Shown here piece by piece: positions 51,095 through 60,246 of a DNA stretch of 64,000 nt (positions are counted from its first letter, which is position 1; every line of letters starts with the position of its first letter). The DNA is from Beutenbergia cavernae DSM 12333 (lineage in GTDB: Bacteria; Actinomycetota; Actinomycetes; Actinomycetales; Beutenbergiaceae), in NCBI RefSeq assembly GCF_000023105.1, contig NC_012669.1:2481025-2545024 (forward strand), written 5' to 3'. The notes beneath the pieces are model-generated. The model did not search any database, was not told the DNA's origin, and worked only from the letters and a program-made list of their open reading frames with translations. Both the position numbers and the translations under genes were made by a program.

Positions 51095-52420
51095 TCAGCA
51101 GGTCCGCAGAAGTCGGGAGAGCACGCGCACCCCGAACTGCAGCGCGTCCACGGGCACGCGCTCGTCCACGCCGTGGAACATGCCGGCGAAGTCCAGGTCG
51201 GCGGGCAGCCGCAGCGGCGCGAAGCCGTAGCCGGTGATGCCGAGCCGCGACAGCGACTTGTTGTCGGTGCCGCCGGAGAGCATGTACGGGAGGACGACGG
51301 CGCCGGGGTCCTCCGCGTCGAGCGAGGCCACCATCGCGTCGACGAGGCCTCCCGCGAAGGGCACCTCGAGGGCGACGTCGCGGTGGATGTCCTGAAGCCG
51401 GACGTGCGGCCCCGCGAGCTCCCGGACCGCGTCGAGCGTCGCCTGTTCCTGGCCGGGGAGGAACCGCACGTCGATCGCCGCGCTGGCGCTGCCCGGCACG
51501 ACGTTCGCCTTGTACCCGGCGTCGAGCTGCGTGGGGTTCGCGTTCGCACCGAGCGTCGCCCCGACGAACTTGCGGACCGGGCCGAGCGCGTCCACGAGCG
51601 CCGTCACGCTCGCCGGGTCGTCCTCGCTCCACGACGTCCCCGTCAGGTCCGCCACGCCGTCGAGCAGGCCCCGCACCGTCGGCGTGAGGTGCCGTGGCCA
51701 GGCGTGCGCGCCGATGCGCGCGACGGCGCCAGCGAGCCGGGTGACGGCGTTGTCCGTGTTCACCTGAGAGCCGTGGCCGGCGGTGCCGTCGGCCACCAGC
51801 CGCAGCCACGCGATGCCCTTCTCCGCCGTCTGCAGCAGGTAGGCCCGGCGGCCGTCGACCTCCACGGAGAAGCCCCCGACCTCGCTGATCGCCTCCGTGG
51901 CCCCCTCGAACACCTCCGGCCGGTTGTCGACCACCCAGCGGGCCCCGAGCGCCCCGCCCGCCTCCTCGTCGGCGAAGAACGCGATGACGAGGTCCCGCGG
52001 CGGGCGCCAGCCGGTGCGCGCCATGTCCCGCAGGACGGCGAGGATCATCGCGTCCATGTCCTTCATGTCGACGGCGCCGCGGCCCCACACGAGACCGTCC
52101 ATCTCGTCGCCGCCGAACGGGTCGACCTTCCAGTCGGACGCCTCGGCCGGGACGACGTCGGTGTGGCCGTGCACCACGAGGGCCGGACGGGTGGGATCCG
52201 TCCCCGGGATCCGCAGCAGCACGCTCGAGCGGCGCGGCGCCGACTCCACGATCTCCGGGTCGTAGCCGACCTCGGTGAGCTGCTCCATCACGTACTCGGC
52301 GGCGGCGCGCTCCCCCGGGCCGGAGTCGTCTCCGTAGTTCGACGTGTCGAACCGGATCAGCTCGCGGCAGATCCGGACGACCTCGTCCTCGGGCCTGGGG
52401 GCCGTGCTGGGCGTGGTCAT
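51095..52420 (-). CDS. M20 family zinc peptidase
   Basis: A 441-residue metal-dependent amidohydrolase of the M20 dipeptidase/deacylase type. Metal ligands are in HGHTDVVP, AVDMKDMDA and ADEEAGG; the lid domain contains GTAGHGSQVN and the end has MLSGGTDNKSL. AGGAGGAGG precedes ATG 52420. It cleaves small peptides or acyl-amino acids in the cytoplasm; the substrate is unknown. It lies 13 bases after the M3 peptidase gene on the same strand, so the two may form a peptide-degradation unit. Confidence 0.93.
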   Translation of the reverse strand: MTTPSTAPRPEDEVVRICRELIRFDTSNYGDDSGPGERAAAEYVMEQLTEVGYDPEIVESAPRRSSVLLRIPGTDPTRPALVVHGHTDVVPAEASDWKVDPFGGDEMDGLVWGRGAVDMKDMDAMILAVLRDMARTGWRPPRDLVIAFFADEEAGGALGARWVVDNRPEVFEGATEAISEVGGFSVEVDGRRAYLLQTAEKGIAWLRLVADGTAGHGSQVNTDNAVTRLAGAVARIGAHAWPRHLTPTVRGLLDGVADLTGTSWSEDDPASVTALVDALGPVRKFVGATLGANANPTQLDAGYKANVVPGSASAAIDVRFLPGQEQATLDAVRELAGPHVRLQDIHRDVALEVPFAGGLVDAMVASLDAEDPGAVVLPYMLSGGTDNKSLSRLGITGYGFAPLRLPADLDFAGMFHGVDERVPVDALQFGVRVLSRLLRTC

Positions 52421-52433
52421 CGTGTCCTCCTCC

Positions 52434-54560
52434 TCAGCCCGTGAGCCCGCGGCGGACGAGCAGCGGCGTGATGTCGGCGTCCCGGCCGCGCAGCTCGCGG
52501 TAGAAGCCGAGCGGGTCCCCCGCGTGCCCGCGGGACAGCAGCGCCTCCCGGAACCGCTGACCCCGTTCGCGTGTGAGGCCACCGTGCTCGCCCTCACGGA
52601 ACCACTCCACGGTGTCGGCGTCGAGCACCTCCGACCAGATGTACGAGTAGTACCCGGCGTCGTACCCGCCGCCGAACGTGTGGTTGAAGTACGTCGAGCG
52701 GTACCGCGGCGGCACGAGCGGCACCGCGACGCCGAGGCGCTCCAGAGCGGCGTCCTCGAAGGTGACGACGTCGTCCGGTTCCGCGGGGACGTCGCCGACG
52801 GCGAGCTGGTGCCACGCCTGGTCGAGGAGGGCGGCACCGAGGTACTCGGTGGTCGCGAACCCCTCGCCGTACTGCTGCGACGCCCGCAGGCGCTCCACGA
52901 GGTCCGCGTCGAGAGGCTCCCCGGTCTCGTGGTGGCGGGCGTACCGCGCGAGGACCTCGGGGTGCCACGCCCACATCTCGTTGACCTGGGACGGGTACTC
53001 GACGAAGTCGCGCGGCACCGACGTGCCGGACAACGTGGGGTACCGCACGTCGGAGAACAGCCCGTGCAGGGCGTGCCCGAACTCGTGGAACGCGGTGATG
53101 ACCTCGTCCCACGTCAGCAGCGCCGGCTCGCCCGCTGGCGGGCGCGTGACGTTGAGGTTGTTGAGCACCACGGGCTGCTCGCCGAGCAGGTGCGACTGCT
53201 CGACGAAGCTGTTCATCCATGCGCCGCCACGCTTGTGCTCCCGGGCGTAGTAGTCGCCGACGAACAGTCCGAGCCCGGTGCCGTCCTCCTCACGCACCTC
53301 CCACACGCGGACGCCGTCGGCGTACCCCGCCAGGTCGGGGCGCTCCGTGAACGTCAGCCCGTACAACCGGTTCGCCGCGAAGAACACGCCGTCGCGCAGC
53401 ACGCGGTCGAGCTCGAGGTACGGGCGGAGCGTGGCCTGGTCGAACGCGAACTGCTCCGCCCGGACCCGGTCGGCCAGGAGCGGCCAGTCCGACGGCGCGA
53501 GCTCGGCACCGGGGTCCGTGGCCGCCAGGGCGGTGCGCAGCTCGTCCGCCTCCGCGCCGGCGTTGCGGACGGCGGGCGGGGCGAGCCGCCCGAGCATCGC
53601 CATGACCGCCTCGGTCGTCTTCGCCGTGCCGTCCTCGGCCACGTAGGCCGCGTGGTGCGGGTATCCGAGGAGGGCTGCGCGCTCCGCGCGGAGGCGCACG
53701 ATCTCGAGGAGCGTCGCGCGCGTGTCGGAGTCGGCGTCACCGCCGGTGCCTCGTGCCGTCGACGCCGCGTGCACGCGCGCCCGCAGGTCGCGGTTCGTCG
53801 CGCTCGTGAGGATGGGCTGCGACGTGGGCAGGATCATCGTCACGAGGTAGCCGTCCCGGCCGCGGTCCGCGGCGGTCTGCGCGAGCGCCGCGATCTCGTC
53901 GGCCCCGAGGCCGGCGAGCTCGTCGGCGTCGGTCACCTCCACGGCGGCCGCCTGCATCCCGGCGACGACGCGCTGGCCGAAGTCCGTCTGCAGTGACGTG
54001 AGACGGGCGTTGAGCTCGCGCAGACGCTCCTGCTCCGCCTCCGGGAGCCGGACGCCGGCCCGGACGGCGTCGGTGCGCAGCCGCTGCAGCAGCCAGGCGG
54101 TCTCGTCGTCCAGCTCGACGCCGTCCGCTCCGCCCGCCGTCGCGCCGGCCTCGATCGTCTCGTACCGGGCGAACAGCCGGGCGTCGAGCACGAACGCGTC
54201 GTGGTGCGCGCTCAGCTCCGGTGCCACGTCGGCGGCGATGGCGTCGATCTCGTCGCCGCCGACAGCGCTGGCGTACGTGAAGAAGACGCGGAGCACGCGA
54301 CCCAGGAGCCGGCCCGAACGCTCGAGCGGCTCGATCGTGTTCGCCGGCGTCGGCGCGTCGCCGCTCGCGTCGGTCGCCACCGCCTCCCACTCCGCCCGCT
54401 GCTGTGCGAGACCGGCGGCGATCGCGGGCCGGAAGTGCTCGATGCGGACAGCGGCGAGGTCCGGCAGCCCGTACGGCAGCGCGGAGGGTGCGGCGAACGG
54501 GTTGTCGGCGGGGAGGTCGACGGCGTCAGGGCCCGGGGTGGTGGCAGTCACAGTCCCCAT
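52434..54560 (-). CDS. M3 family oligopeptidase (Dcp/OpdA-like)
   Basis: A 708-residue zinc peptidase that degrades short peptides. The zinc site is HEFGH (His492, Glu493, His496) with the third ligand in the following helix. Typical of the M3A group are MNSFVEQSHLLGEQPVV, FSDVRYPTLSGTSVPRDFVEYPSQ-type sequence and FNHTFGGGYDAGYYSYIW. The lack of a signal peptide places it in the cytoplasm. ATG 54560 gives a plausible start; a GTG three codons later is possible. It probably completes the digestion of proteasome products, an inference from function and place. Confidence 0.94.
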   Translation of the reverse strand: MGTVTATTPGPDAVDLPADNPFAAPSALPYGLPDLAAVRIEHFRPAIAAGLAQQRAEWEAVATDASGDAPTPANTIEPLERSGRLLGRVLRVFFTYASAVGGDEIDAIAADVAPELSAHHDAFVLDARLFARYETIEAGATAGGADGVELDDETAWLLQRLRTDAVRAGVRLPEAEQERLRELNARLTSLQTDFGQRVVAGMQAAAVEVTDADELAGLGADEIAALAQTAADRGRDGYLVTMILPTSQPILTSATNRDLRARVHAASTARGTGGDADSDTRATLLEIVRLRAERAALLGYPHHAAYVAEDGTAKTTEAVMAMLGRLAPPAVRNAGAEADELRTALAATDPGAELAPSDWPLLADRVRAEQFAFDQATLRPYLELDRVLRDGVFFAANRLYGLTFTERPDLAGYADGVRVWEVREEDGTGLGLFVGDYYAREHKRGGAWMNSFVEQSHLLGEQPVVLNNLNVTRPPAGEPALLTWDEVITAFHEFGHALHGLFSDVRYPTLSGTSVPRDFVEYPSQVNEMWAWHPEVLARYARHHETGEPLDADLVERLRASQQYGEGFATTEYLGAALLDQAWHQLAVGDVPAEPDDVVTFEDAALERLGVAVPLVPPRYRSTYFNHTFGGGYDAGYYSYIWSEVLDADTVEWFREGEHGGLTRERGQRFREALLSRGHAGDPLGFYRELRGRDADITPLLVRRGLTG

Positions 54561-54633
54561 TCATACCGCAGCGGGAAGCCTCGCCTGCTCCAGCTCACAG
54601 CCGGATATCGACGACGTGCGCCACACTCTGCGC

Positions 54634-55416
54634 ATGGCCACGACGTTGGCGATCGAGCAGCACCTCGCAGCACTGGCGCGAGCCGGGTCCGCGCTCGTCG
54701 AGCACGTCGAACGTGCTGGTGACGGAGCCACGGTCCCGACGTGTCCGGCCTGGACGGCGCGACACCTGCTCGCGCACCAGGCCACCATCCATCGGTGGGC
54801 GACGTCACACGTGCGCGGCGACGACCCTGCAGAGCCGTCCGAGGAGTCGCTCGCCGCCGGGCAGACCGACCTGCCGGGCTACTACCGCTCCGGCCTCGAC
54901 GCGCTGCTCGAGGCGCTCGAGGCCGCCCCGGTCGACCTGCAGGCCGTGACGTTCCTCAACGACGCTCCGCCCCCTCGGGCGTTCTGGGCCCGACGGCAGG
55001 CGCACGAGACGACCATCCACGCCGTCGACGCCGTCGCGGCGGTGCTCGGGCGCACTCCGAGCTCCGCGGAGGCGGCAGAGGCGGCCGGGATCGACGCCGA
55101 GCTCGCGCTGGACGGGATCGACGAGCTCCTCGCCGGGTTCCTCACCCGGAACCGCTATCCGCGGCTCGCCGCGCAGGATCGCCTGAGCCTCGCCGTGTCA
55201 CCGACGGACGCCGCCGAGGTGTGGCTGGTCGACGCCGATGAGCACCTCGCCGCGGTCCGTGTGTCGTCCGCGACGGTTCCATCGCGCGCCGACGCCGAGA
55301 TCTCCGGCACCGCGGTCCAGCTGTACCTCGGCCTGTGGAACCGCGGCACGGAGATCTCGGCCGGTGACCGTCCGGACGTCATCGACCTGTGGCGCGGCAC
55401 GCAGAGGGTGCGATGA
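54634..55416 (+). CDS. maleylpyruvate isomerase-like mycothiol-dependent family protein
   Basis: A 260-residue protein of the MDMPI/DinB superfamily. The N-terminal four-helix domain contains VPTCPAWTARHLLAHQATIHRW and ARRQAHETTIHAVDA, whose histidines are likely metal ligands. The C-terminal domain ends with GTAVQLYLGLWNRG, typical of the MDMPI C-terminal module. Members use mycothiol, made here by MshC. The substrate is unknown. The ATG 54634 is divergent from the M3 peptidase. Confidence 0.88.
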   Translation: MATTLAIEQHLAALARAGSALVEHVERAGDGATVPTCPAWTARHLLAHQATIHRWATSHVRGDDPAEPSEESLAAGQTDLPGYYRSGLDALLEALEAAPVDLQAVTFLNDAPPPRAFWARRQAHETTIHAVDAVAAVLGRTPSSAEAAEAAGIDAELALDGIDELLAGFLTRNRYPRLAAQDRLSLAVSPTDAAEVWLVDADEHLAAVRVSSATVPSRADAEISGTAVQLYLGLWNRGTEISAGDRPDVIDLWRGTQRVR

Positions 55417-55433
55417 CGACGCCGCGCCCGTCG

Positions 55434-55460
55434 TGTCGATTCCGGGCCCCGGCGGGCGTC
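55434..55460 (+). promoter_or_regulatory. putative ECF42-dependent promoter of the second YCII gene
   Basis: TGTCGA (55434-55439), a 17-base gap, then CGTC (55457-55460). The spacing equals that of the site before the YCII-sigma operon (6983-7009). A start near 55468 leaves a leader with the AGGAGG ribosome binding site. Confidence 0.65.
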
Positions 55461-55509
55461 ATCCGCACGAAGCGACGCCGGCGGCTCGCACGAACACAGG
55501 AGGAACCCC

Positions 55510-55857
55510 ATGCGGTACATGCTGTTCATCTGCACCGACCCCGACGGCGAGCCGTACTCCCCGGAGAAGGACGACATCGCCGAGTGGGTCGCCGAGAACA
55601 CCCGTCGCGGGATCTCGCTGCACGGCGACCGCCTGCGCGACGTCGAGGACGCCACGACCGTGCGGGTGCGCCGCGGGGAGACGCTCGTGACCGACGGGCC
55701 GTTCGCCGAGACGCGGGAGCGCATCGCCGGCTACGACGTGATCGAGGTGCGTTCGCTCGACGAGGCGATCGAGGTCGCGTCACGACACCCGATGGCCCGC
55801 TTCGGGCGGGTCGAGGTCCGACCGGTGTGGCCGCTCGACCTGGACGCGCCGAGCTGA
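55510..55857 (+). CDS. YCII/DGPF-family protein (stand-alone)
   Basis: A 115-residue protein starting MRYMLFICTDPDGEPYSPE with the family mark LVTDGPFAETRERIAGYDV, a full DGPF motif, and a final VEVRPVWPL strand. AGGAGG lies seven bases before the ATG. It has no sigma gene beside it, but its promoter resembles the one before the ECF42 operon, so it is a likely distant regulon member. The molecular function of DGPF proteins is unknown. Confidence 0.9.
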   Translation: MRYMLFICTDPDGEPYSPEKDDIAEWVAENTRRGISLHGDRLRDVEDATTVRVRRGETLVTDGPFAETRERIAGYDVIEVRSLDEAIEVASRHPMARFGRVEVRPVWPLDLDAPS

Positions 55858-55903
55858 CGTCGGCGAGCTGAGACTCCCGTCGTAGGCCTCGCCGCGCACG
55901 CCC

Positions 55904-57466
55904 TCACTCACGCATCTCGAGGAGGGCGTGCGCCGCGTGGTGACCACCGAGCCCGCTCACCGCTCCCCCTCGTCGCGCGCCGCTCCCGCACACGAGGACC
56001 CGTTCGTGGCCGGTCGCGACACCCCATCGCTGCGCCGGCGACCCGGCGCGCTCGCCGTCGTCGAGCCACGGCCAGGCGAGGTCGCCGTGGAAGATGTGCC
56101 CGCCCGGCATGCCGAGCTCGCGCTCCAGGTCGGACGGGAGCACGACCTCGACGCACGGACGGCCGTCGGCGTCCCTCGCGAGGAGGTCGTCGAGCGGCTC
56201 CGCGAGGTGCGCCTGGAGCGCGCTCGCAACCTCCCGCCACGCGCGCTCGTGCGCCCCGGCGTCGGTGAGCGTCTCCGGCGGCGCGTGCAGGCCGAAGTAG
56301 GTGAGGGTCTGGGCGCCGGAGTCCCGGAGCGGCGGCCCGAGGATGGTCCGGTCGGTGAGCGTGTGGCAGTACAGCTCGCCGACGGGCCAGGGCGCACCCG
56401 GTTCCCGGGCGGCCGCCGCTGCGTACGCCCCCTCGAGGCGGGACAGCTGCTCGTCGACGTGGAACGTCCCCGCGAACGCGACCGCCGGGTCCGCCCCCGA
56501 GGCCAGTCGCGGGAGGCGGTCCACGAGCAGGTTGATCTTGACCTGCGCCCCGCGCGGCGCGGGCGGGACGTCGCCCCTCGCGTCCCGCACGCCCAGCCGT
56601 GCCAGGACGGACGGCGCCACCCCGCTCAGCACGTGGGGTGCCTCGATGGCGCGGCCGTCCGCGAGGACGACGGCCACGCCGCCCCCGCCCGCGTCGACGG
56701 CGTGCACGTCGGCGCCCGTGACGAGGCGCGCACCCGCCTCGCGCGCGACCCGCTCGAGCTCGGCCGTCACCGCGCCCATGCCGCCGACCGGCACGCGCCA
56801 CCGGCCCGTCCCGTTCCCGACGACGTGGTACAGAAAGCACCGGTTCGCGAGCAGCGAGGGGTCGAAGAGCGACGTGAACGTCCCGATCAGCGCGTCGGTC
56901 GCGACCACGCCGCGCACGAGGTCGTGGGCGAACCGGCGCTCGATCGCGGCACCGATCGGCCGCAGGACGACGTCCTCCCAGATGCCGGGGTCGACGGCGT
57001 CGCGCACGTCGGCGACGTCGGGCAGCGGCCCGAGCAGGGTCGGCGCGACGGCCGCGGCGAGCTCGCCCAGCCCGTCCGCGAGGCTGCGCCACGCCGCGTA
57101 CTCGTCGTCGGCACCCGTGAGCGCGCGGAACGAGGCACGGGTGGCCTCGCCCTCCTCCGACTCGACGAGCAGACCACCGCCCGGGTACGGGGTGTACGAC
57201 GCCGTAGCGCGGTCGCGGAGCTGCACCCGGAGCCCGAGGTCGGCGGCGAGCGCGTCCGGCAGCAGGCTCACGAGGTACGAGTACCGGGACAGCCGGGCGT
57301 CGAGTCCCGGCCACGGCCGCTCGCTGACCGCGGCGCCGCCGACGTGGTCGAGCCGTTCGAGGACGACGACGTCGAGCCCTTCCCGTGCGAGGTAGGCGGC
57401 GGCCACGAGGGCGTTGTGCCCACCGCCGAGGATGACGACGTCGGCCCGGGCGGGGAGCGTGAGCAT
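55904..57466 (-). CDS. phytoene desaturase-like NAD(P)/FAD-dependent oxidoreductase
   Basis: A 520-residue flavoprotein. The dinucleotide-binding motif is GGGHNALVAAAYLAREG, followed by VVVLERLDHVGGAAVSE; the C-terminal FAD-binding end has CGSGARRGGAVSGLGGHHAA. The architecture is that of the carotenoid desaturase/amine oxidase superfamily, close to the CrtI-like group of unknown function (pyridine nucleotide-disulphide oxidoreductase domain 2 type). No carotenoid gene is nearby. The substrate is unknown. The MFS gene ends 27 bases upstream on the same strand. Confidence 0.88.
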   Translation of the reverse strand: MLTLPARADVVILGGGHNALVAAAYLAREGLDVVVLERLDHVGGAAVSERPWPGLDARLSRYSYLVSLLPDALAADLGLRVQLRDRATASYTPYPGGGLLVESEEGEATRASFRALTGADDEYAAWRSLADGLGELAAAVAPTLLGPLPDVADVRDAVDPGIWEDVVLRPIGAAIERRFAHDLVRGVVATDALIGTFTSLFDPSLLANRCFLYHVVGNGTGRWRVPVGGMGAVTAELERVAREAGARLVTGADVHAVDAGGGGVAVVLADGRAIEAPHVLSGVAPSVLARLGVRDARGDVPPAPRGAQVKINLLVDRLPRLASGADPAVAFAGTFHVDEQLSRLEGAYAAAAAREPGAPWPVGELYCHTLTDRTILGPPLRDSGAQTLTYFGLHAPPETLTDAGAHERAWREVASALQAHLAEPLDDLLARDADGRPCVEVVLPSDLERELGMPGGHIFHGDLAWPWLDDGERAGSPAQRWGVATGHERVLVCGSGARRGGAVSGLGGHHAAHALLEMRE

Positions 57467-57493
57467 CGCCCCATCATCGCGGCTCGTCCCGCG

Positions 57494-58759
57494 TCACGCC
57501 CCCGCCGGCCCCGGCCGCCCCGCGGGCTGCTCGGGCCGTGGTGCCGGCGGCGGCACGGCCACCGCGCCGACGACGGCGATGACCGCCACGACCACGAGCG
57601 CGAGCGCGCGCCCTCCGGTCGCCTCGGTCACGAGACCGGCTCCGACGGGTCCGAGCGCCGACCCGATGCCGCGCACGAGCGAGTAGGCGCCCAGCACCGT
57701 CCCGAGCATCGACGCCGTGACGATCTCGGCCGCGTAGATGCTCTCGAGCGTGGTGAGGGCGCCGACGGCCGTGCCCACGACGACGGCGAACGTGAGCGCG
57801 ACCACGAGGTTGCCGGACGCGAGGAGGAGCAGGGAGCCGACCCCCATCGCGGCGATGCTCGCGCGGAACAGCGGCCGCGCCCCGACCCGGCGGACCGCCC
57901 ACGGCAGCGGCAGCCGGCCGGCGAGCTGGAACAGGCCGCGCAGGCCGGCGAGCGCGGAGGCGGTGCCGAGCGCGAGCCCCGCCGTCACCATCGCCGGCAC
58001 CTGGTACAGGAACATCACCGACGACGCCGCGCCGCCGCAGAGCGCGACCACGAGGAGCCGCCGCGTGAGCGGGGAACGGACGGCGTGCGCCAGGTCGCCC
58101 GCGAGGCTGCGGGGTGAGGGCGACGCCGGCGGCATCGGCGGGACCAGCGCGGCCGCCAGGGCGAACGCCGCGACGACCGTCGCTCCGACGATCGCGATGG
58201 CCGCACGCCAGCCGACCCCGAGCACGAGCCACGCCACGAGCGGCAGGAAGACCGGGCTCGCGAACGCGCCCCACAGCGTGTTCGTCGTGATCGCGCGCAC
58301 CCGCGCGGCGGGGACCAGCCGCGAGATCGTCGCGTGCACGGCCGCGTAGTACCCGGCCCCGCCGACGCACGTCTGCGTGAGCACGGCTGCGACGACGAAC
58401 ACGGGCGCTGAGGGCGCCAGCGCGACGACGACCGTGCCGACGAGGGTCCCGGCGGCCCCGCCGAGGAACACGGGCCGCCCGCCCCACCGGTCGACCACCC
58501 GGCCGGCCACGACGGCGCCGACCCCGACGCCGAGCAACCCGATCCCGTACGCGGACGAGAGCGCGGACTCGCTCCATCCGGTCTCGCGCACGATGGGCTC
58601 GACGAGCACGCCGTACCCGTAGAACCACGACCCGAACGCGACGACCACGACGAGCCCGAACGCGACGGTGAGGCCGCGGGGCAGTCGCGCGGGACCACCC
58701 GGTGGACCCGGATCGTGACCGGCACCGCCGCCGCCCGCGCCGCCGTCGTCCACCCGCAC
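57494..58759 (-). CDS. MFS transporter
   Basis: A 421-residue transporter with 12 membrane helices. The conserved loop between helices 2 and 3 reads GRVVDRWGGRPV. The monocarboxylate-like start (AFGLVVVVAFGSWFYGYGVL) suggests the family of oxalate/formate- or monocarboxylate-like carriers, but the substrate is open. GTG 58759 lies eight bases after TAGGCT, whose TAG is also the stop codon of the upstream symporter gene. Confidence 0.9.
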   Translation of the reverse strand: MRVDDGGAGGGGAGHDPGPPGGPARLPRGLTVAFGLVVVVAFGSWFYGYGVLVEPIVRETGWSESALSSAYGIGLLGVGVGAVVAGRVVDRWGGRPVFLGGAAGTLVGTVVVALAPSAPVFVVAAVLTQTCVGGAGYYAAVHATISRLVPAARVRAITTNTLWGAFASPVFLPLVAWLVLGVGWRAAIAIVGATVVAAFALAAALVPPMPPASPSPRSLAGDLAHAVRSPLTRRLLVVALCGGAASSVMFLYQVPAMVTAGLALGTASALAGLRGLFQLAGRLPLPWAVRRVGARPLFRASIAAMGVGSLLLLASGNLVVALTFAVVVGTAVGALTTLESIYAAEIVTASMLGTVLGAYSLVRGIGSALGPVGAGLVTEATGGRALALVVVAVIAVVGAVAVPPPAPRPEQPAGRPGPAGA

Positions 58760-58767
58760 GACGCACG

Positions 58768-58773
58768 AGCCTA
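58768..58773 (-). promoter_or_regulatory. -10 element (TAGGCT) of the MFS gene, overlapping a stop codon
   Basis: The first three bases are the TAG stop of the upstream symporter gene; the GTG of the MFS gene follows eight bases later. Confidence 0.5.
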
Positions 58774-60246
58774 CGGGGCGGCGGGATCTCCGGCGCCGGG
58801 ACCCGGGGCGGCGGACGGCGCCGGCGTGGGCTGCACCGCCTCGGTACGGCGAGCGAGGCTGAACTCCGAGAGCTCACGCTCCTTCTCGCGCCCGTACGGG
58901 AAGAACACCAGCGGCACGAGACCGAGCAGGCAGAACGCGATCGGCACGAGCGCCGTCGCGACCCGGATCCCGAGCACGGCCCCGGCTGACTGCTCGGGGG
59001 CCGTGCCGTCGTACCCGAACGCACCGATGATCGCCATGAAGATCGCGAGCTGAGCGCCCGCCACCGGCGCCGAGAGCAGCGCGCGGACCGAGGCGAACAG
59101 GCCGGTCTTGCGCGTGCCGGTCAGCATCTCGTTCTCGTCGATGAGAGCTGCCTCGAGCGGGGCGCCGGCGGTCGACATCGTGTACCGCCCGAACATGATG
59201 AGGAGGTAGCACAGGCCGACGTGCCACCACGCCGTCGCGAGCCAGAACAGCGCGGCGAACCCGGCGACGTACGGCACGGAACCGAGGAATATCGACCGCT
59301 TCCCGCCGATTCGCTTCACCGCGTTCGCGACGAACGGGAGCGCGGCCAGGACGAGGATCATCGGCGCCGTGTCGGCGATCGTCGCCTCGAACCCCTGGGA
59401 GCGCACGACGTGGTCCATGAAGTAGAGGAACGCCGTGAAGTACACGCCCATCGGCGCCTGGGCGAGCAGCCCGTACCCGAACCACGTCCAGAACGCGCGC
59501 ATCCGCAGGATGCTCAGCACGTCGCGGCGCAGCTCGGGCCACGTCGGTCGGCCCTCCGCGTTGCCGCGCGCGTACAGCTCCGGCGGGTCCTTGAGGTTCG
59601 CGAGCGCGACGGCGTAGATCGCCCCGTTCACGAGCGCGACACCCATGAGCAGGAGCGCCATGGTCGTGTGCTCCGTCACCAGGTCGCCGACGAGCAGCTG
59701 GGTGGCGACGACCGTCGCGAGGAAGCTGAAGCCGTTGCTCAGCCAGGACCGCACGACGTCGACGTCGAGACGCTGCTCGCGCGTGGGCGCGGCGACGTAG
59801 CCGTAGCTCGTGGCGGAGATCGTGAAGAACGTCGCGGCGACGTCGAACAGGAACAGCTGGGCGAGGAAGACGACGAAGAGCGTCGCCTGCGACCAGGTCG
59901 GCTGCGCCCACGCCATCGCGACGAGGCCGAGCACCATGAACGGCGCCGTCACGCGCATGACGCGCAGGAACTTGCCCTTGCCCGTGCGGTACGACATCCG
60001 GTCGATGACGACGCCGAACACCGGGTCGTTGAGGACGTTCCAGATGTTGAACGCGAGGTACACCCAACCGACGTACTGCGGCTCGAGCCCGATGACGTCC
60101 GTGTAGAACTTCACGTACACGTTGTGGATGAGGACGCTGCTCATCATCGCCGCGGGCAGCGGCATGGCGATGAGCACCTTCTCCCGGAACGTCAGGCCGG
60201 GCGCGTCGAGCCGGTAGTGCCTCCGCCACGCCGCGAGGGCGCTCAT
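58771..60246 (-). CDS. GPH-family glycoside:cation symporter (MelB type)
   Basis: A 491-residue transporter with 12 membrane segments. The MelB-type signature is clear: VYLAFNIWNVLNDPVFGVVIDR and TGKGKFLRVMRV, plus GTRKTGLFASVRAL in the central loop. Members import sugars, glycosides or glucuronides with a cation. ATG 60246 overlaps the stop of the GH5 gene (ATGA), so transporter and intracellular hydrolase are made together. The substrate is probably the glycoside cleaved by that enzyme, an inference. Confidence 0.92.
   Translation of the reverse strand: MSALAAWRRHYRLDAPGLTFREKVLIAMPLPAAMMSSVLIHNVYVKFYTDVIGLEPQYVGWVYLAFNIWNVLNDPVFGVVIDRMSYRTGKGKFLRVMRVTAPFMVLGLVAMAWAQPTWSQATLFVVFLAQLFLFDVAATFFTISATSYGYVAAPTREQRLDVDVVRSWLSNGFSFLATVVATQLLVGDLVTEHTTMALLLMGVALVNGAIYAVALANLKDPPELYARGNAEGRPTWPELRRDVLSILRMRAFWTWFGYGLLAQAPMGVYFTAFLYFMDHVVRSQGFEATIADTAPMILVLAALPFVANAVKRIGGKRSIFLGSVPYVAGFAALFWLATAWWHVGLCYLLIMFGRYTMSTAGAPLEAALIDENEMLTGTRKTGLFASVRALLSAPVAGAQLAIFMAIIGAFGYDGTAPEQSAGAVLGIRVATALVPIAFCLLGLVPLVFFPYGREKERELSEFSLARRTEAVQPTPAPSAAPGPGAGDPAAP

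Noticed and set aside
55861-55894. Inverted repeat CGGCGAG/CTCGCCG between YCII and the desaturase-like gene
   Set aside because: Seven pairs with a 20-base loop are too weak to call a terminator.
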